Shown: piece after piece, positions 7,871 to 16,248 of the stretch
Layout: every line of letters begins with the position of its first letter
Numbering within the stretch: position 1 is the stretch's first letter
Origin: Serratia quinivorans
Lineage (GTDB): Bacteria > Pseudomonadota > Gammaproteobacteria > Enterobacterales > Enterobacteriaceae
NCBI RefSeq assembly: GCF_946227985.1
Contig: NZ_CAMKGL010000003.1
Coordinates: 124,001 to 188,000, forward strand
Reading direction: 5' to 3'
Length of the DNA: 64,000 nucleotides
The notes under the pieces: model-generated
Database searches by the model: none
The model's input: only the letters and a program-made list of their open reading frames with translations
What the model was told of the DNA's origin: nothing
Made by a program: the position numbers and the translations under genes

Positions 7871-9640
7871 TTATCCCCTTACCCAGGCTTTGATGGTGCC
7901 CAGGGTTTTGCCCAGGCTACGACCATGGGGGCTGATACGGTATGGCCCCACGGCGGCCGGTACGATAAAGGTTTCGGCGTAATGCACCACAAAGGGCGCG
8001 AAATGGCCTTCAGGGCTTTCAACCACCGCCTCTTCGCCTTCGACCAGATTCAACACGTTCACCCGGCCTTCGGTATGGTGCAGCACCGGTTCACTAAACC
8101 AGTGACGACGGGTTTCGATAAATTCGCGCTCGTGCAAACCGGTTCGCTCTTCCTGCCAGCCTGCCCCTTCGGCAACCTGTTCAATACGGTTCACCAGGTG
8201 CTCCTTCGCCCAGGTGGTGTCGCACTGCCAGTTGATCACCTGTTCGCCATGCTGCAGATGCACCGGGCGTGGCTGGCCATCTAACCCCAGGCGGCCCCAG
8301 TCCCACAGTTTGAAGGTGAAAATATAAGGTGTAGCGCTGATCTCCAGCACCATGGAGCCGGAGCCGGAACAATGCACCGTCCCTGCCGGGATCAGAAAAT
8401 GGTCGTGTTTACGCGCCGGGAAACGATTAACAAAACGCGGGTCATCGAAGGCCTTTTCACCTCTTTGGGCCGCGGCCAGGTCAGCCATCATCGCCTGCGG
8501 TTCGGTGCCGTTTTTCACGCCCAGGTACACCTCAGCCCCCGGCTCTGCCGCCAGAATGTAATAGCTTTCATCCTGGGTGTAATGCATACCGAAATGCTGC
8601 TGGATGTATTCCGTCAGCGGGTGCACCTGGAAGCTGAGATTTTGCCCACCGACGGTATCGAGCAGGTCAAAGCGGATCGGGAATTCGGCACCGAAACGGG
8701 CATGAACCCGCTCGCCCAGCAAGGGGCGGGGATATAACAACACCAAATCCTGTGAGGGGATCTCGACCCGGACGTCACCAAAACGCATTAGCAGGCTGTT
8801 TTCCTCGGGCACGCAGTCAAAACACCATGCATAGTTGGCTGCCGTCGGGTCGAGATCGAACTGTTGCTTCATCCACTGGCCGCCCCAAACGCCAGGGTCA
8901 AAAAAAGGCACTACGCGGAATGGGCGTTGGGTAGCCTGCTGCAACCCGGCATGGAAAGCCGCACCGCTCACCAGTTTGGGTTGGCCGGCCTGATTGGTGT
9001 CCAACACAAAATCGGCACGCTGCAGCAACGGGGTTTTATGACGATCGAAGACTCGCCATTCCACGAAGAAGGCTCGCTTGTAGCGGCGCAGCACATCTTC
9101 ATCCACATTATTCACCCCCCAGTTACCCAGTTCACCGCGGCGGAAACGCTGCTGGATTTCCCAGCGGGCCATATCGGCATACACCAAGATATCGGCTTCG
9201 ACGATCAGCGCCGCGCCCGGCCCATAAACCACCACCAGCCCACTGTCGACACGCGCAATTTGATCGCGCAATTGCTGGACGCGCTCAGCATCAAAAAACT
9301 CGGACATTTCATGGCACGACAGCACGCCAAACACGCGGTCATCCGTTAAATTGCGCTCAATCATCGCGTGAATGTGCGGCTCATCGTATTTGGCCGATTC
9401 GGCATTGACGCTACTGACCGGCTGCAGAGGATTAATAACATTCTCGACTAGCTCTGCCAGATTCACCCCATGGTAGCAATCAACGATCAACAGGGTTTTG
9501 CGCAGCTCTAAGGCGGCAATCTTACGGCTGACCGCCTCGGTCACTGCCTGCCACCCTTGCCAGGCGGCGTGGTCAAACCCCTGTACCGCCACTTCTGGAG
9601 ACTTGTCATAGCCGGTTGCTTTATGCTGTTGCTCTGTCAT
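7871..9640 (-). CDS. Two-domain protein: N-terminal P-loop-like domain plus type I mannose-6-phosphate isomerase
   Basis: 589 residues from the ATG at 9640, which has AGAAG upstream. An ATG at 9667 has no ribosome-binding site and lies next to the operator. The C-terminal half (about 245-589) is a class I phosphomannose isomerase: Gln338 and His340 in SFQVHP, Glu358 in DESYY and His423 in IPAGTVHCSGSGSMVLEIS supply the expected Q-H-E-H zinc set. The first 235 residues are not part of classical ManA. They look like a nucleotide-kinase-type alpha/beta domain (LLIVDCYHGVNLAEL; VVVYGPGAALIVEADILVYADMA) without a GxxxxGK[ST] P-loop. It leads the EIIA-B-C-D operon, so it probably converts the imported sugar phosphate. 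The N-terminal role is unknown. Confidence 0.85.
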   Translation of the reverse strand: MTEQQHKATGYDKSPEVAVQGFDHAAWQGWQAVTEAVSRKIAALELRKTLLIVDCYHGVNLAELVENVINPLQPVSSVNAESAKYDEPHIHAMIERNLTDDRVFGVLSCHEMSEFFDAERVQQLRDQIARVDSGLVVVYGPGAALIVEADILVYADMARWEIQQRFRRGELGNWGVNNVDEDVLRRYKRAFFVEWRVFDRHKTPLLQRADFVLDTNQAGQPKLVSGAAFHAGLQQATQRPFRVVPFFDPGVWGGQWMKQQFDLDPTAANYAWCFDCVPEENSLLMRFGDVRVEIPSQDLVLLYPRPLLGERVHARFGAEFPIRFDLLDTVGGQNLSFQVHPLTEYIQQHFGMHYTQDESYYILAAEPGAEVYLGVKNGTEPQAMMADLAAAQRGEKAFDDPRFVNRFPARKHDHFLIPAGTVHCSGSGSMVLEISATPYIFTFKLWDWGRLGLDGQPRPVHLQHGEQVINWQCDTTWAKEHLVNRIEQVAEGAGWQEERTGLHEREFIETRRHWFSEPVLHHTEGRVNVLNLVEGEEAVVESPEGHFAPFVVHYAETFIVPAAVGPYRISPHGRSLGKTLGTIKAWVRG

Positions 9641-9674
9641 ATTCTTCTGCCTATGAGCTGGATACATAGAAAAA

Positions 9675-9692
9675 GATTAATCGATTAACCTT
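9675..9692 (-). promoter_or_regulatory. LacI-family operator of the isomerase-PTS operon
   Basis: GATTAATCGATTAACCTT here is identical to the 18 bp at 3840-3857. It lies about 35 bp upstream of the isomerase-domain start. A related imperfect copy, GATTAACGAGATTAACCTC, follows at about 9706-9724. Confidence 0.75.
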
Positions 9693-9762
9693 GGGTTAAA
9701 TAGGCTGATTAACGAGATTAACCTCATACAATCGATAATAACCTCATAAAAAGCCGATATTT

Positions 9763-9778
9763 CGTGATGCCAATCACG
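9763..9778. promoter_or_regulatory. Candidate CRP site
   Basis: CGTGATGCCAATCACG is an inverted repeat that fits the CRP pattern TGTGA-N6-TCACA with one mismatch per half. It lies between the divergent PTS operon and regulator, where catabolite control of a PTS sugar system would be expected. Confidence 0.55.
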
Positions 9779-9803
9779 ATTTATTGGCGGAATTTTATGA
9801 AAT

Positions 9804-9823
9804 AAGGTTAATCGTTATACCTT
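9804..9823 (+). promoter_or_regulatory. Third, imperfect operator before the LacI-family gene
   Basis: AAGGTTAATCGTTATACCTT shares the AAGGTTAATCG half of the 18-bp operator and has AAGGT/ACCTT arms. It ends 31 bp before the regulator start, so it may mediate autoregulation. Confidence 0.5.
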
Positions 9824-9854
9824 GATGTGACAGTCGGTACCGACAGGAGATGAA

Positions 9855-10880
9855 ATGAGCACAATAACCTTGGCGGACGTCGCCGCGCACGCAAAAGTCT
9901 CCACCGCGACCGTATCGATGGTATTGCGCAATCGTGGCCGCATATCGGACGCCACCCGCAAGCGCGTGCTGAGCGCCATTGATGAGCTGGGCTATGTCTA
10001 CAATCAGACCGCCGCTAACCTGCGCAATCGCAGCAGCAATCAGGTCGGCCTGCTGCTGCACGACATCACCAATCCGTTTTATGCGGAGATGACCGCCGGG
10101 CTGAGCCAGGAAATGGAACGCCACCAGTTGATGCTGTTTCTGGCCAACAGCGAAGAGTCCGCCGACAGGCAGCAAAAATTTGTCGACTCCCTGCTGCAAA
10201 ATAATACCAGCGGCATGGTGCTGTGCGCCGCCCGGCAAACACCCCCGCTGTTTTTTGAAACGCTAAAGCGCCGCAAGATCCCGGCCATTATGGTGGTCCG
10301 GCCGGTAGCCGATGCGCACTTTGACTTTGTCGGCACCGATAACTTCCTGGGTACTCAATTAGCAACTCAGCATCTGCTGAGCCTGGGGCATCGTCATATC
10401 GCCTTTATCGGAGGATCGATTAGCTCGACTACCCGCGCACAGCGGCTGGGCGGCTACACCAGCAAGCTGGTAGAGCATGGTATCGCGGTCAACGGGGAGT
10501 GGATTGTGGGCAGTGAGGCCAGCCAGAGTTCCGGCGCCAAGAATGCGGAACAGCTGTTGAAAGCCCATCCGGAGATCACTGCGGCCTTATGCTATCAGGA
10601 CATTGTCGCGCTGGGGGTGATGCAGACATTGCGCAAACTCAACCGCCAGATTGGCCGTGATTTTGCGCTAATTGGTTTTGATGATATTACCGAAGCCTCG
10701 CTGGTACAGCCAGGCTTGACCACCGTATCGGTGGCTTCGCGCGAGATTGGCCGTAAAGCTGGAGAATTGTTGTACAGCCGTATTCAGGGCAATGATGAAC
10801 CACCCAAACGCATCATCCTGCCGCCTTCTTTGGTGATCCGCGAGTCCTGCGGTTTTGCCGATAAATCTACGCCGGCCTGA
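9855..10880 (+). CDS. LacI-family transcriptional regulator of the sugar block
   Basis: 341 residues. The LacI-type helix-turn-helix occupies about 4-50 (TLADVAAHAKVSTATVSMVLRN, then the hinge region ending in NRSSNQVGLLLHDITNPFYAE). The rest is a periplasmic-binding-protein-like effector domain, with the usual GFDDITEASLVQPGLTTV region near 267-284. It is divergent from the PTS operon. Three TTAATCG-type sites in the block, including the two identical operators, are the likely targets. The ligand is probably the sugar or its phosphate and is unknown. AGGAG precedes the ATG. Confidence 0.92.
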   Translation: MSTITLADVAAHAKVSTATVSMVLRNRGRISDATRKRVLSAIDELGYVYNQTAANLRNRSSNQVGLLLHDITNPFYAEMTAGLSQEMERHQLMLFLANSEESADRQQKFVDSLLQNNTSGMVLCAARQTPPLFFETLKRRKIPAIMVVRPVADAHFDFVGTDNFLGTQLATQHLLSLGHRHIAFIGGSISSTTRAQRLGGYTSKLVEHGIAVNGEWIVGSEASQSSGAKNAEQLLKAHPEITAALCYQDIVALGVMQTLRKLNRQIGRDFALIGFDDITEASLVQPGLTTVSVASREIGRKAGELLYSRIQGNDEPPKRIILPPSLVIRESCGFADKSTPA

Positions 10881-10891
10881 GACCGGCGTAG
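10867..10891. terminator. Hairpin between the regulator and ygiD
   Basis: CTACGCCGG/CCGGCGTAG, a 9-bp stem with a 7-nt loop, overlaps the regulator stop codon and serves the convergent pair. It closes the sugar block on the right. Confidence 0.65.
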
Positions 10892-10896
10892 AGCCT

Positions 10897-11679
10897 TTAA
10901 CCAACCTGTACCGACAGCATGCTCAATGAGCTCATCTCAATGCCATCAACCGGTACGGTTATCGCTTCCTTGCCGTCCCAGCCACCGAGCACGTACAACA
11001 GCGGCAGGTAGTGCTCCGGCGTCGGGTTCGACAATGCCGCGCCTTCATGCTGCATAAAGTTCACCAGCGGGTGGTTATCGCCCTGATAATTCAAGTTATC
11101 TCGCACGAATTTATCAAACGACGTGGCCCACGGATAAGGGCTGGCGTCGCCCTGCCATTGCACCATCCGCAGGTTATGTACCACGTTACCGCTGGCTACA
11201 ATCATAATTCCCCGATCGCGTAGCTCCGCCAGCTTGCGGCCCAGTTCATAGTGATATTCCGCCGGCTGAGTTCCGTCGATACTGAGCTGCACGACCGGAA
11301 TGTCCGCCTCAGGATACATTTTGATCAACACGCCCCAGGTACCGTGATCCAAACCCCATTCACTGACGTCGGCCTTGACGCGAACTGGCTCCAACACTTG
11401 CTGGATCTGCGCAGCCAATTCAGGAGAGCCTGGGGCCGGATACTGGGTATCAAACAGCGCCTGTGGGAAACCACCAAAGTCATGGATGGTTTTCGGCTTT
11501 TCCATCGCAGTGACTGCGGTGCCACGGGTATACCAGTGAGCGGAAACGGCAACGATGGCCTTCGGGCGTGGCAAGGTTTCGCCCAACGTACGCCATGCCC
11601 GGGTGTAGCGGTTTTCTTCCAGCGCGTTCATCGGGCTACCGTGGCCGAGGAAAAGTGCTGGCATACGAGGGGTGTTCAT
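10897..11679 (-). CDS. ygiD: 4,5-DOPA-extradiol-dioxygenase-like protein YgiD
   Basis: 260 residues, the length of E. coli YgiD. It is a class III extradiol ring-cleavage dioxygenase of the DODA family, cytoplasmic and metal-dependent. Family features are the N-terminal LFLGHGSPMNAL, the central VSAHWYTRGTAV, DHGTWGVLIKMYPEADIPVVQLS, and ASGNVVHNLRMVQW, which supply the metal-binding His residues. E. coli YgiD can cleave L-DOPA, but its natural substrate is unclear. In E. coli it stands next to ygiC with zupT on the other side; here the sugar block intervenes and zupT is absent between ygiD and ribB. Confidence 0.92.
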   Translation of the reverse strand: MNTPRMPALFLGHGSPMNALEENRYTRAWRTLGETLPRPKAIVAVSAHWYTRGTAVTAMEKPKTIHDFGGFPQALFDTQYPAPGSPELAAQIQQVLEPVRVKADVSEWGLDHGTWGVLIKMYPEADIPVVQLSIDGTQPAEYHYELGRKLAELRDRGIMIVASGNVVHNLRMVQWQGDASPYPWATSFDKFVRDNLNYQGDNHPLVNFMQHEGAALSNPTPEHYLPLLYVLGGWDGKEAITVPVDGIEMSSLSMLSVQVG

Positions 11680-11820
11680 ACAGGATCCTTGGTTGGTCGC
11701 AATACATTCTGTGGACCAGACTACGCCGTTTACCGGGGTAAAACAGCCGGATAACCATGATGATGATCTTCAATAAATTTGAATGGTTAAAACAAGGGAT
11801 GCGGCACCGTTTTCAGCCAC

Positions 11821-11847
11821 AAAAAAAGCCGCGTATGCGGCTTTTTT
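11821..11847 (-). terminator. Terminator of ribB
   Basis: AAAAAGCCGC, loop GTAT, GCGGCTTTTT, with a T-run on the minus strand, starts about 25 bp after the ribB stop. The A-tract on the other side would let it act in both directions. Confidence 0.85.
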
Positions 11848-11871
11848 CATATTCAGAAAATCAGTCTGATA

Positions 11872-12525
11872 TCAGCTGGCTTTCTGTTCGTGCGCCTGGC
11901 GGTAGGCCACCAGATCTTCGATGGTCAGCACGGTCATGTCATGCTGTTTCGCGAACAGGATAACTTCTGGCGCATGCGCCATGCTGCCGTCATCGTTGGT
12001 CAGTTCACACAGCACGCCGGCAGGTTTGAAACCGGCCATTGCCACCAGATCGATAGTCGCTTCGGTATGACCACGACGGCTCAGCACGCCACCCGGCTGC
12101 GCACGCAGCGGGAACACGTGACCAGGGCGGTTCAGATCGCTCGGCTTGGCGTTATCGGCAATTGCGGCGCGAATGGTGGTCAGACGATCGGACGCAGAAA
12201 CACCGGTCGTCACGCCCTGTGCCGCTTCGATAGTCACGGTGAAGGCCGTCTGGAACTGGCTGGAGTTGTTGGTCACCATCATCGGCAGTTCAAGCTGCTG
12301 ACGGCGTTCTTCGGTAAGACACAGGCACACAATACCGCTACCGTGGCGAATGGTCAGCGCCATCTGCTCAACGGTCATGGTTTCTGCGGCGAAGATCATA
12401 TCACCTTCGTTTTCACGATTTTCATCATCGAGTACCATCACACCGCGCCCATTGCGCAATGCTTCAAGAGCGCGTTCTACGCGTTCTACCGGCGTGCCGA
12501 AATCTGAAAGTAGGGTCTGATTCAT
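11872..12525 (-). CDS. ribB: 3,4-dihydroxy-2-butanone-4-phosphate synthase
   Basis: Converts ribulose 5-phosphate to 3,4-dihydroxy-2-butanone 4-phosphate and formate, the carbohydrate branch of riboflavin synthesis. The 217 residues from the MNQTLL start equal E. coli RibB in length. The acidic active-site loop [10 protein letters not shown] is at about 33-42, and the C-terminal [16 protein letters not shown] region is intact. No GTP cyclohydrolase II domain is fused. A five-codon longer start upstream is less likely because MNQTLL aligns with the E. coli start. It is controlled by the FMN riboswitch upstream. Confidence 0.97.
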   Translation of the reverse strand: MNQTLLSDFGTPVERVERALEALRNGRGVMVLDDENRENEGDMIFAAETMTVEQMALTIRHGSGIVCLCLTEERRQQLELPMMVTNNSSQFQTAFTVTIEAAQGVTTGVSASDRLTTIRAAIADNAKPSDLNRPGHVFPLRAQPGGVLSRRGHTEATIDLVAMAGFKPAGVLCELTNDDGSMAHAPEVILFAKQHDMTVLTIEDLVAYRQAHEQKAS

Positions 12526-12637
12526 GGTAAAAAACCTCATTAGAAAATTATGGATTACCAGAACCAGGGCGATCTTGAGGAGTAGCTAGCAATAGCTAAA
12601 AAAATAACGCAAGCGGGCGCAAACCCGGCAGATACCG

Positions 12638-12803
12638 TTACTCTCTCCCATCCGGACTATAACCGTCGGCCCCGGAATTACACCGGATCTGCTGACCTCT
12701 AACCAAACTGCAAAAGACTGGCTGAGCGCTCGCGGGCTTTCACCGTAGAAGGTGATTTACCGCCGGTGGGGACTTGCACCCCGCCCTGAGAATAAGCCTC
12801 TCG
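12638..12803 (-). ncRNA. FMN riboswitch (RFN element) in the ribB leader
   Basis: Read on the minus strand, the leader begins near GAGGCTTATTCTCAGGGCGG and contains the RFN core blocks GGGGTGCAAGTCCCCACCGG, GGTGAAAGCCCGCGAGCG and GGGCCGACGGTTATAGTCC, ending in GGATGGGAGAGAG. These are the conserved junction and P2-P6 elements of the FMN aptamer. FMN binding is expected to shut off ribB. A small CGGG/CCCG hairpin with a T7 tract further on (about 12591-12630) may be part of the expression platform. Confidence 0.95.
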
Positions 12804-12832
12804 ACTATAACGCTAATGATTAATCAGGGCAA
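12804..12832 (-). promoter_or_regulatory. sigma-70 promoter of the ribB leader
   Basis: On the minus strand TTGCCC (12827-12832), a 17-bp spacer and TATAGT (12804-12809) put the transcription start at the first base or so of the riboswitch. Confidence 0.7.
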
Positions 12833-12943
12833 TTGGCAAAAGCACAATTCGGCCAGCCGCAGGGAATGCGGTTAAATAGTTTATCCGGCGAGCAACTCGC
12901 ATTACACTAGGCGACAGCTATTAAACTCTGAAAGGGATACGCC

Positions 12944-13222
12944 ATGATTGACCCGAAAAAAATTGAACAGATCGCACGCCAGGTGCATGAGTCCATGCCT
13001 AAAGGCGTGCGTGAATTCGGGGAAGACGTTGAGAAGAAAATCCGTCAGGTGTTGCAGTCACAGCTCACCCGTCTGGATTTGGTCAACCGCGAAGAGTTCG
13101 ACGTGCAGACCCAGGTACTGCTGCGCACCCGTGAAAAACTGGCGTTGCTGGAGCTGCGTATGAGCGAGCTGGAAAGCAAGCTGAATGCCACGCCTGCTGC
13201 GCAACAGCCAGACGCCGAATAA
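12944..13222 (+). CDS. ubiK: Ubiquinone biosynthesis accessory factor UbiK
   Basis: 92-residue protein of the BMFP (YqiC) family, the same length class as E. coli UbiK. It is mostly alpha-helical, with a C-terminal coiled coil ([22 protein letters not shown]) that trimerises in homologues. UbiK works with UbiJ in the cytoplasmic ubiquinone-biosynthesis complex. It is a single gene between ribB and the accessory yjeH, in the E. coli position next to ribB. Confidence 0.93.
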   Translation: MIDPKKIEQIARQVHESMPKGVREFGEDVEKKIRQVLQSQLTRLDLVNREEFDVQTQVLLRTREKLALLELRMSELESKLNATPAAQQPDAE

Positions 13223-13230
13223 GTTACCGT

Positions 13231-13254
13231 TAAGGGCGCGGCAACGCGCCCTTA
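13231..13254. terminator. Terminator between convergent ubiK and yjeH
   Basis: TAAGGGCGCG, loop GCAA, CGCGCCCTTA is a 10-bp perfect stem. It contains the yjeH stop codon on the minus strand. Confidence 0.7.
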
Positions 13255-14505
13255 TTGCGCTTTGAGTGCCGCCTGCGCCTTAAGCCGCAACACCAGCCAA
13301 ATTAGCGCGAACATTCCCAGCGCATACAGGCTTTTCCAACCGATAATCACCATCAACAACGCACACAGCCCTAATCCTGTCGCCGCCATGAGCCGCGAAC
13401 GCCCGTGCAAAATTCGACAACCCGCCAGCATGCACAGCAGATAGATCAGCACGAAGATGCCATTGGCATACACCAGCAGCGTATCCAGCGGTAATTTCAA
13501 CGTATAAATCAGCAAAGTGAACAGCAAACAGCTGCCTACCACCGCGCTTAATGCATTGACAGGTGCCTGTCCGGCAGACAGCCTGGCCAGCGCGCTGGAC
13601 GGACGATCCTGCGCCTGCGACCACACCAGTCTGGCGAAGCTTTGGGTATAGATATTCACGCTGGCAAAGCAGGCCAGATAGCCAATGATGCAGGCCACCC
13701 ACAGCGCATGCTGACCAAACAGTTGCACCACGATACCCGGCAACGACGCAGCCGCCGCCTGATGCTCACCGTAGGCGTGGAAATGCAGCACCGCCACGGT
13801 ACATCCCCAGTACACCGTCCCGGCGACCAACATGCCAAACAGCAGCGCACGCGGAAAATCGCGTTCAGGGTTACGGAACTCGGTCGCCAGATGGGCAAAT
13901 GCCTCCAAGCCCACAAAACACCAGAACATCACTGCCAGCGCGTGGAACAGATTGGGCGAGGAGATTTCGTTGATTGCCGGCCAGGGAATTTGGGACACTG
14001 AGATGTCACCACGCCACCAGATAGCGGCCACCAGCGCCACCACCAGAATGGCGATTAACGTTTGAATATTGGCACTGGAACCCGCGCTTCGCGTGCCTAA
14101 AAACCAAATCACCACCAGCGTGGCAATTTGCACCAACAGCAGGACATTGGCGCTCCAGCCGAAAGTGGCCTGCCAAAAACCGGCGGCAATCTGCAGCGCC
14201 GCAGGCAAGCCAACCGGAATAACCGATAAAAACAGCCAGCCGGTGACTTTCGCCATGCGCGGGCCAAAGGCCAGCCCGACAAAGTGCGCTGCGCCAGCCG
14301 CACTGGGGAAGTGGCGGCCCAAAGCCGCAAAGACAATGGCGATCGGGAACACCAGGATAATCAACAGCGGCCAGGCCCACAGACTATCGCCCTGTGCCAC
14401 CTGTGCCGCCAAAGCCGGAACGGCAAATACGCCGGTACCCAGCAGTGAAGTGGACAATAGTCCAACGCCCTGCGCCAAACTCAGCTCTTGCTTTAGTCCA
14501 CTCAC
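13252..14505 (-). CDS. yjeH: L-methionine/branched-chain amino acid exporter YjeH
   Basis: 417 residues, matching E. coli YjeH (418) in family and size. It is an APC-superfamily inner-membrane transporter with about 12 hydrophobic helices. The N-terminal GVGLLSTSLLGTGVFAVPALAAQ contains the unwound-helix motif GTGVFAVP of APC transporters. YjeH of E. coli exports methionine, leucine, isoleucine and valine. The start is a GTG at 14505 with GGTGGG upstream. In E. coli yjeH lies elsewhere (near groSL), so here it is an insertion into the ubiK-hldE backbone, flanked upstream by an ERIC copy. Confidence 0.88.
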   Translation of the reverse strand: MSGLKQELSLAQGVGLLSTSLLGTGVFAVPALAAQVAQGDSLWAWPLLIILVFPIAIVFAALGRHFPSAAGAAHFVGLAFGPRMAKVTGWLFLSVIPVGLPAALQIAAGFWQATFGWSANVLLLVQIATLVVIWFLGTRSAGSSANIQTLIAILVVALVAAIWWRGDISVSQIPWPAINEISSPNLFHALAVMFWCFVGLEAFAHLATEFRNPERDFPRALLFGMLVAGTVYWGCTVAVLHFHAYGEHQAAAASLPGIVVQLFGQHALWVACIIGYLACFASVNIYTQSFARLVWSQAQDRPSSALARLSAGQAPVNALSAVVGSCLLFTLLIYTLKLPLDTLLVYANGIFVLIYLLCMLAGCRILHGRSRLMAATGLGLCALLMVIIGWKSLYALGMFALIWLVLRLKAQAALKAQ

Positions 14506-14522
14506 TGCCCACCGCCGTTTTA

Positions 14523-14710
14523 TCCCTCATACGCCAAGCTGTATCCGCGTTGGCCGCTCAGTTATTCGGCCCATCCATGGGCCTCCCCTTCGGGCCGCTG
14601 CACACAGCGTTCAAATCTGCTCCCGGCAGATTTGTCACCCGAATCACTTACTCATGTAAGTTCATCGGTCTCCCTCGATTGCCGCCTTGATACAACTCGA
14701 ATTATTTAGG
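14523..14710 (-). repeat. ERIC element carrying a ~73-bp insertion
   Basis: On the minus strand the repeat has the ERIC core CTTACATGAGTAAGTGATTC followed by GGGTGAC, and the late block GCGGCCAACGCGGATACAGC, but the two are separated by about 73 bp (14561-14633). The insert has its own inverted repeats, AAATCTGC/GCAGATTT (14613-14633) and GCCCAT/ATGGGC (about 14569-14582). The element fills the gap between yjeH and hldE. Confidence 0.7.
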
Positions 14711-14724
14711 CTAAAAATAAAATG

Positions 14725-16155
14725 TTAACCACGCCCGTCTTTGATTGCCTTGATGATGTTGGTGGTCGACAGGCCGTCTTCAAAGTTCAGCACTTTGACG
14801 TCGCCGCCATTGGCCCATACTTCGGTACTACCGGCGATGTCTTCAGGCTTGTAGTCGCCCCCTTTCACCAGCAGATCTGGCAGGATATCGGCGATCAAGC
14901 GTTGTGGCGTGTCTTCTTCGAACGGCACCACCCAGTCCACCGCTTCCAACGCACCCAGTACAATCATGCGGTTTTCCAGCGCGTTGACCGGACGGGTTTC
15001 GCCTTTCAGGCGTTTAGTGGAAGCATCGCTGTTCACCGCCACAATCAGGCGATCGCCCAGCTTGCGGGCATTGGCCAGATAAGAGACGTGACCGGCATGC
15101 AGAATGTCGAAAATACCGTTGGTCATCACCACTTTTTCACCGCGCTGACGGGCTTGCGCCACGGCGGTTTTCAACTGGGCCTCGGTCATTACGCCAAAGC
15201 CGGTTTCGGCCCGGCCGCGTACCGCGTTTTCCAGTTCGATCGGAGAAACGGTCGAAGTCCCCAGTTTGCCTACCACCACGCCGGCAGCGGCATTGGCCAG
15301 GAAACAGGACTCTTCCAACGTGTTGCCGGCAGCCAGTGCCGCGGCCAACACGCCGATAACGGTATCGCCGGCACCGGTAACGTCAAACACTTCCTGCGCC
15401 AAAGTGGGTAAATGCAGCGGCGCGATGCCCGGCTGCAGCAGCGTCATGCCGTGCTCGGAACGGGTGACCAGCAGAGCGGAAAGCTCAAAGTCCGCCACCA
15501 GCTTCATGCCGCGTTCAACCAGTTCGGCTTCGTCTTTACAGTGGCCGACCACCGCTTCGAACTCGGACAGGTTTGGCGTCAGCAGTGTAGCACCGCGATA
15601 ACGCTCGAAATCAGATCCTTTAGGATCAATCAGCACCGGTACCTTGGCGGCACGCGCCAGTTGGATCATGCTCTGTACCTGACTCAGCGCGCCTTTGGCG
15701 TAATCTGACAGCACCAGTGCGCCAATCTGCGGCAGCGCCTGCTGAATACGTTCCAACAGCGGCTGTGGATCGACGTTTGAGAAGCCTTCTTCGAAATCGA
15801 GACGGATCAATTGCTGGTTACGCGACAGCACGCGCAGCTTGGTGATGGTCGGATGCGTCGGCACCGAGACAAAATCACAGCGCACGTTGACTTCATTGAG
15901 CTTGGCGCTCAGCGCTCGCGCGGCATCATCAATACCGGTCAGGCCGACCAGGCGTGAATTGGCGCCCAGCGAAGCAATGTTCATCGCCACGTTAGCCGCA
16001 CCGCCAGGACGCTCTTCAATGGTTTCAACCTTGACCACCGGCACCGGTGCTTCCGGTGAAATGCGGCTGGTCGGCCCATACCAATAGCGATCCAACATGA
16101 CGTCACCCACCACCAATACCCCGGCGCGGCGAAAATCAGGCAGTGTAACTTTCAT
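14725..16155 (-). CDS. hldE: Bifunctional heptose kinase/adenylyltransferase
   Basis: Makes ADP-glycero-manno-heptose for the LPS inner core, performing the 7-phosphate kinase and 1-phosphate adenylyltransferase steps. 476 residues, one shorter than E. coli HldE. The N-terminal ribokinase-like domain (1 to about 318) has [14 protein letters not shown] at 51-64 and the catalytic GAGD with Asp264. The C-terminal nucleotidyltransferase domain (about 344-476) has [12 protein letters not shown], with HxGH at 353-356. It is the last gene of the ygiF-glnE-hldE unit, 93 bp after glnE. Confidence 0.97.
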
Positions 16156-16248
16156 CCGATAACTCCAAAAAAGTACAAAATTTTAGTGGCGCAGATATTA
16201 CCACAGACGTCTGTAATAGCTGCAAAACGTATTGCGCAACCGGCCTGC

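Noticed and set aside
11680-12800. zupT between ygiD and ribB, as in E. coli
   Set aside because: The gap between ygiD and ribB is under 200 bp and holds only a terminator and the ygiD promoter; no zinc transporter frame exists.
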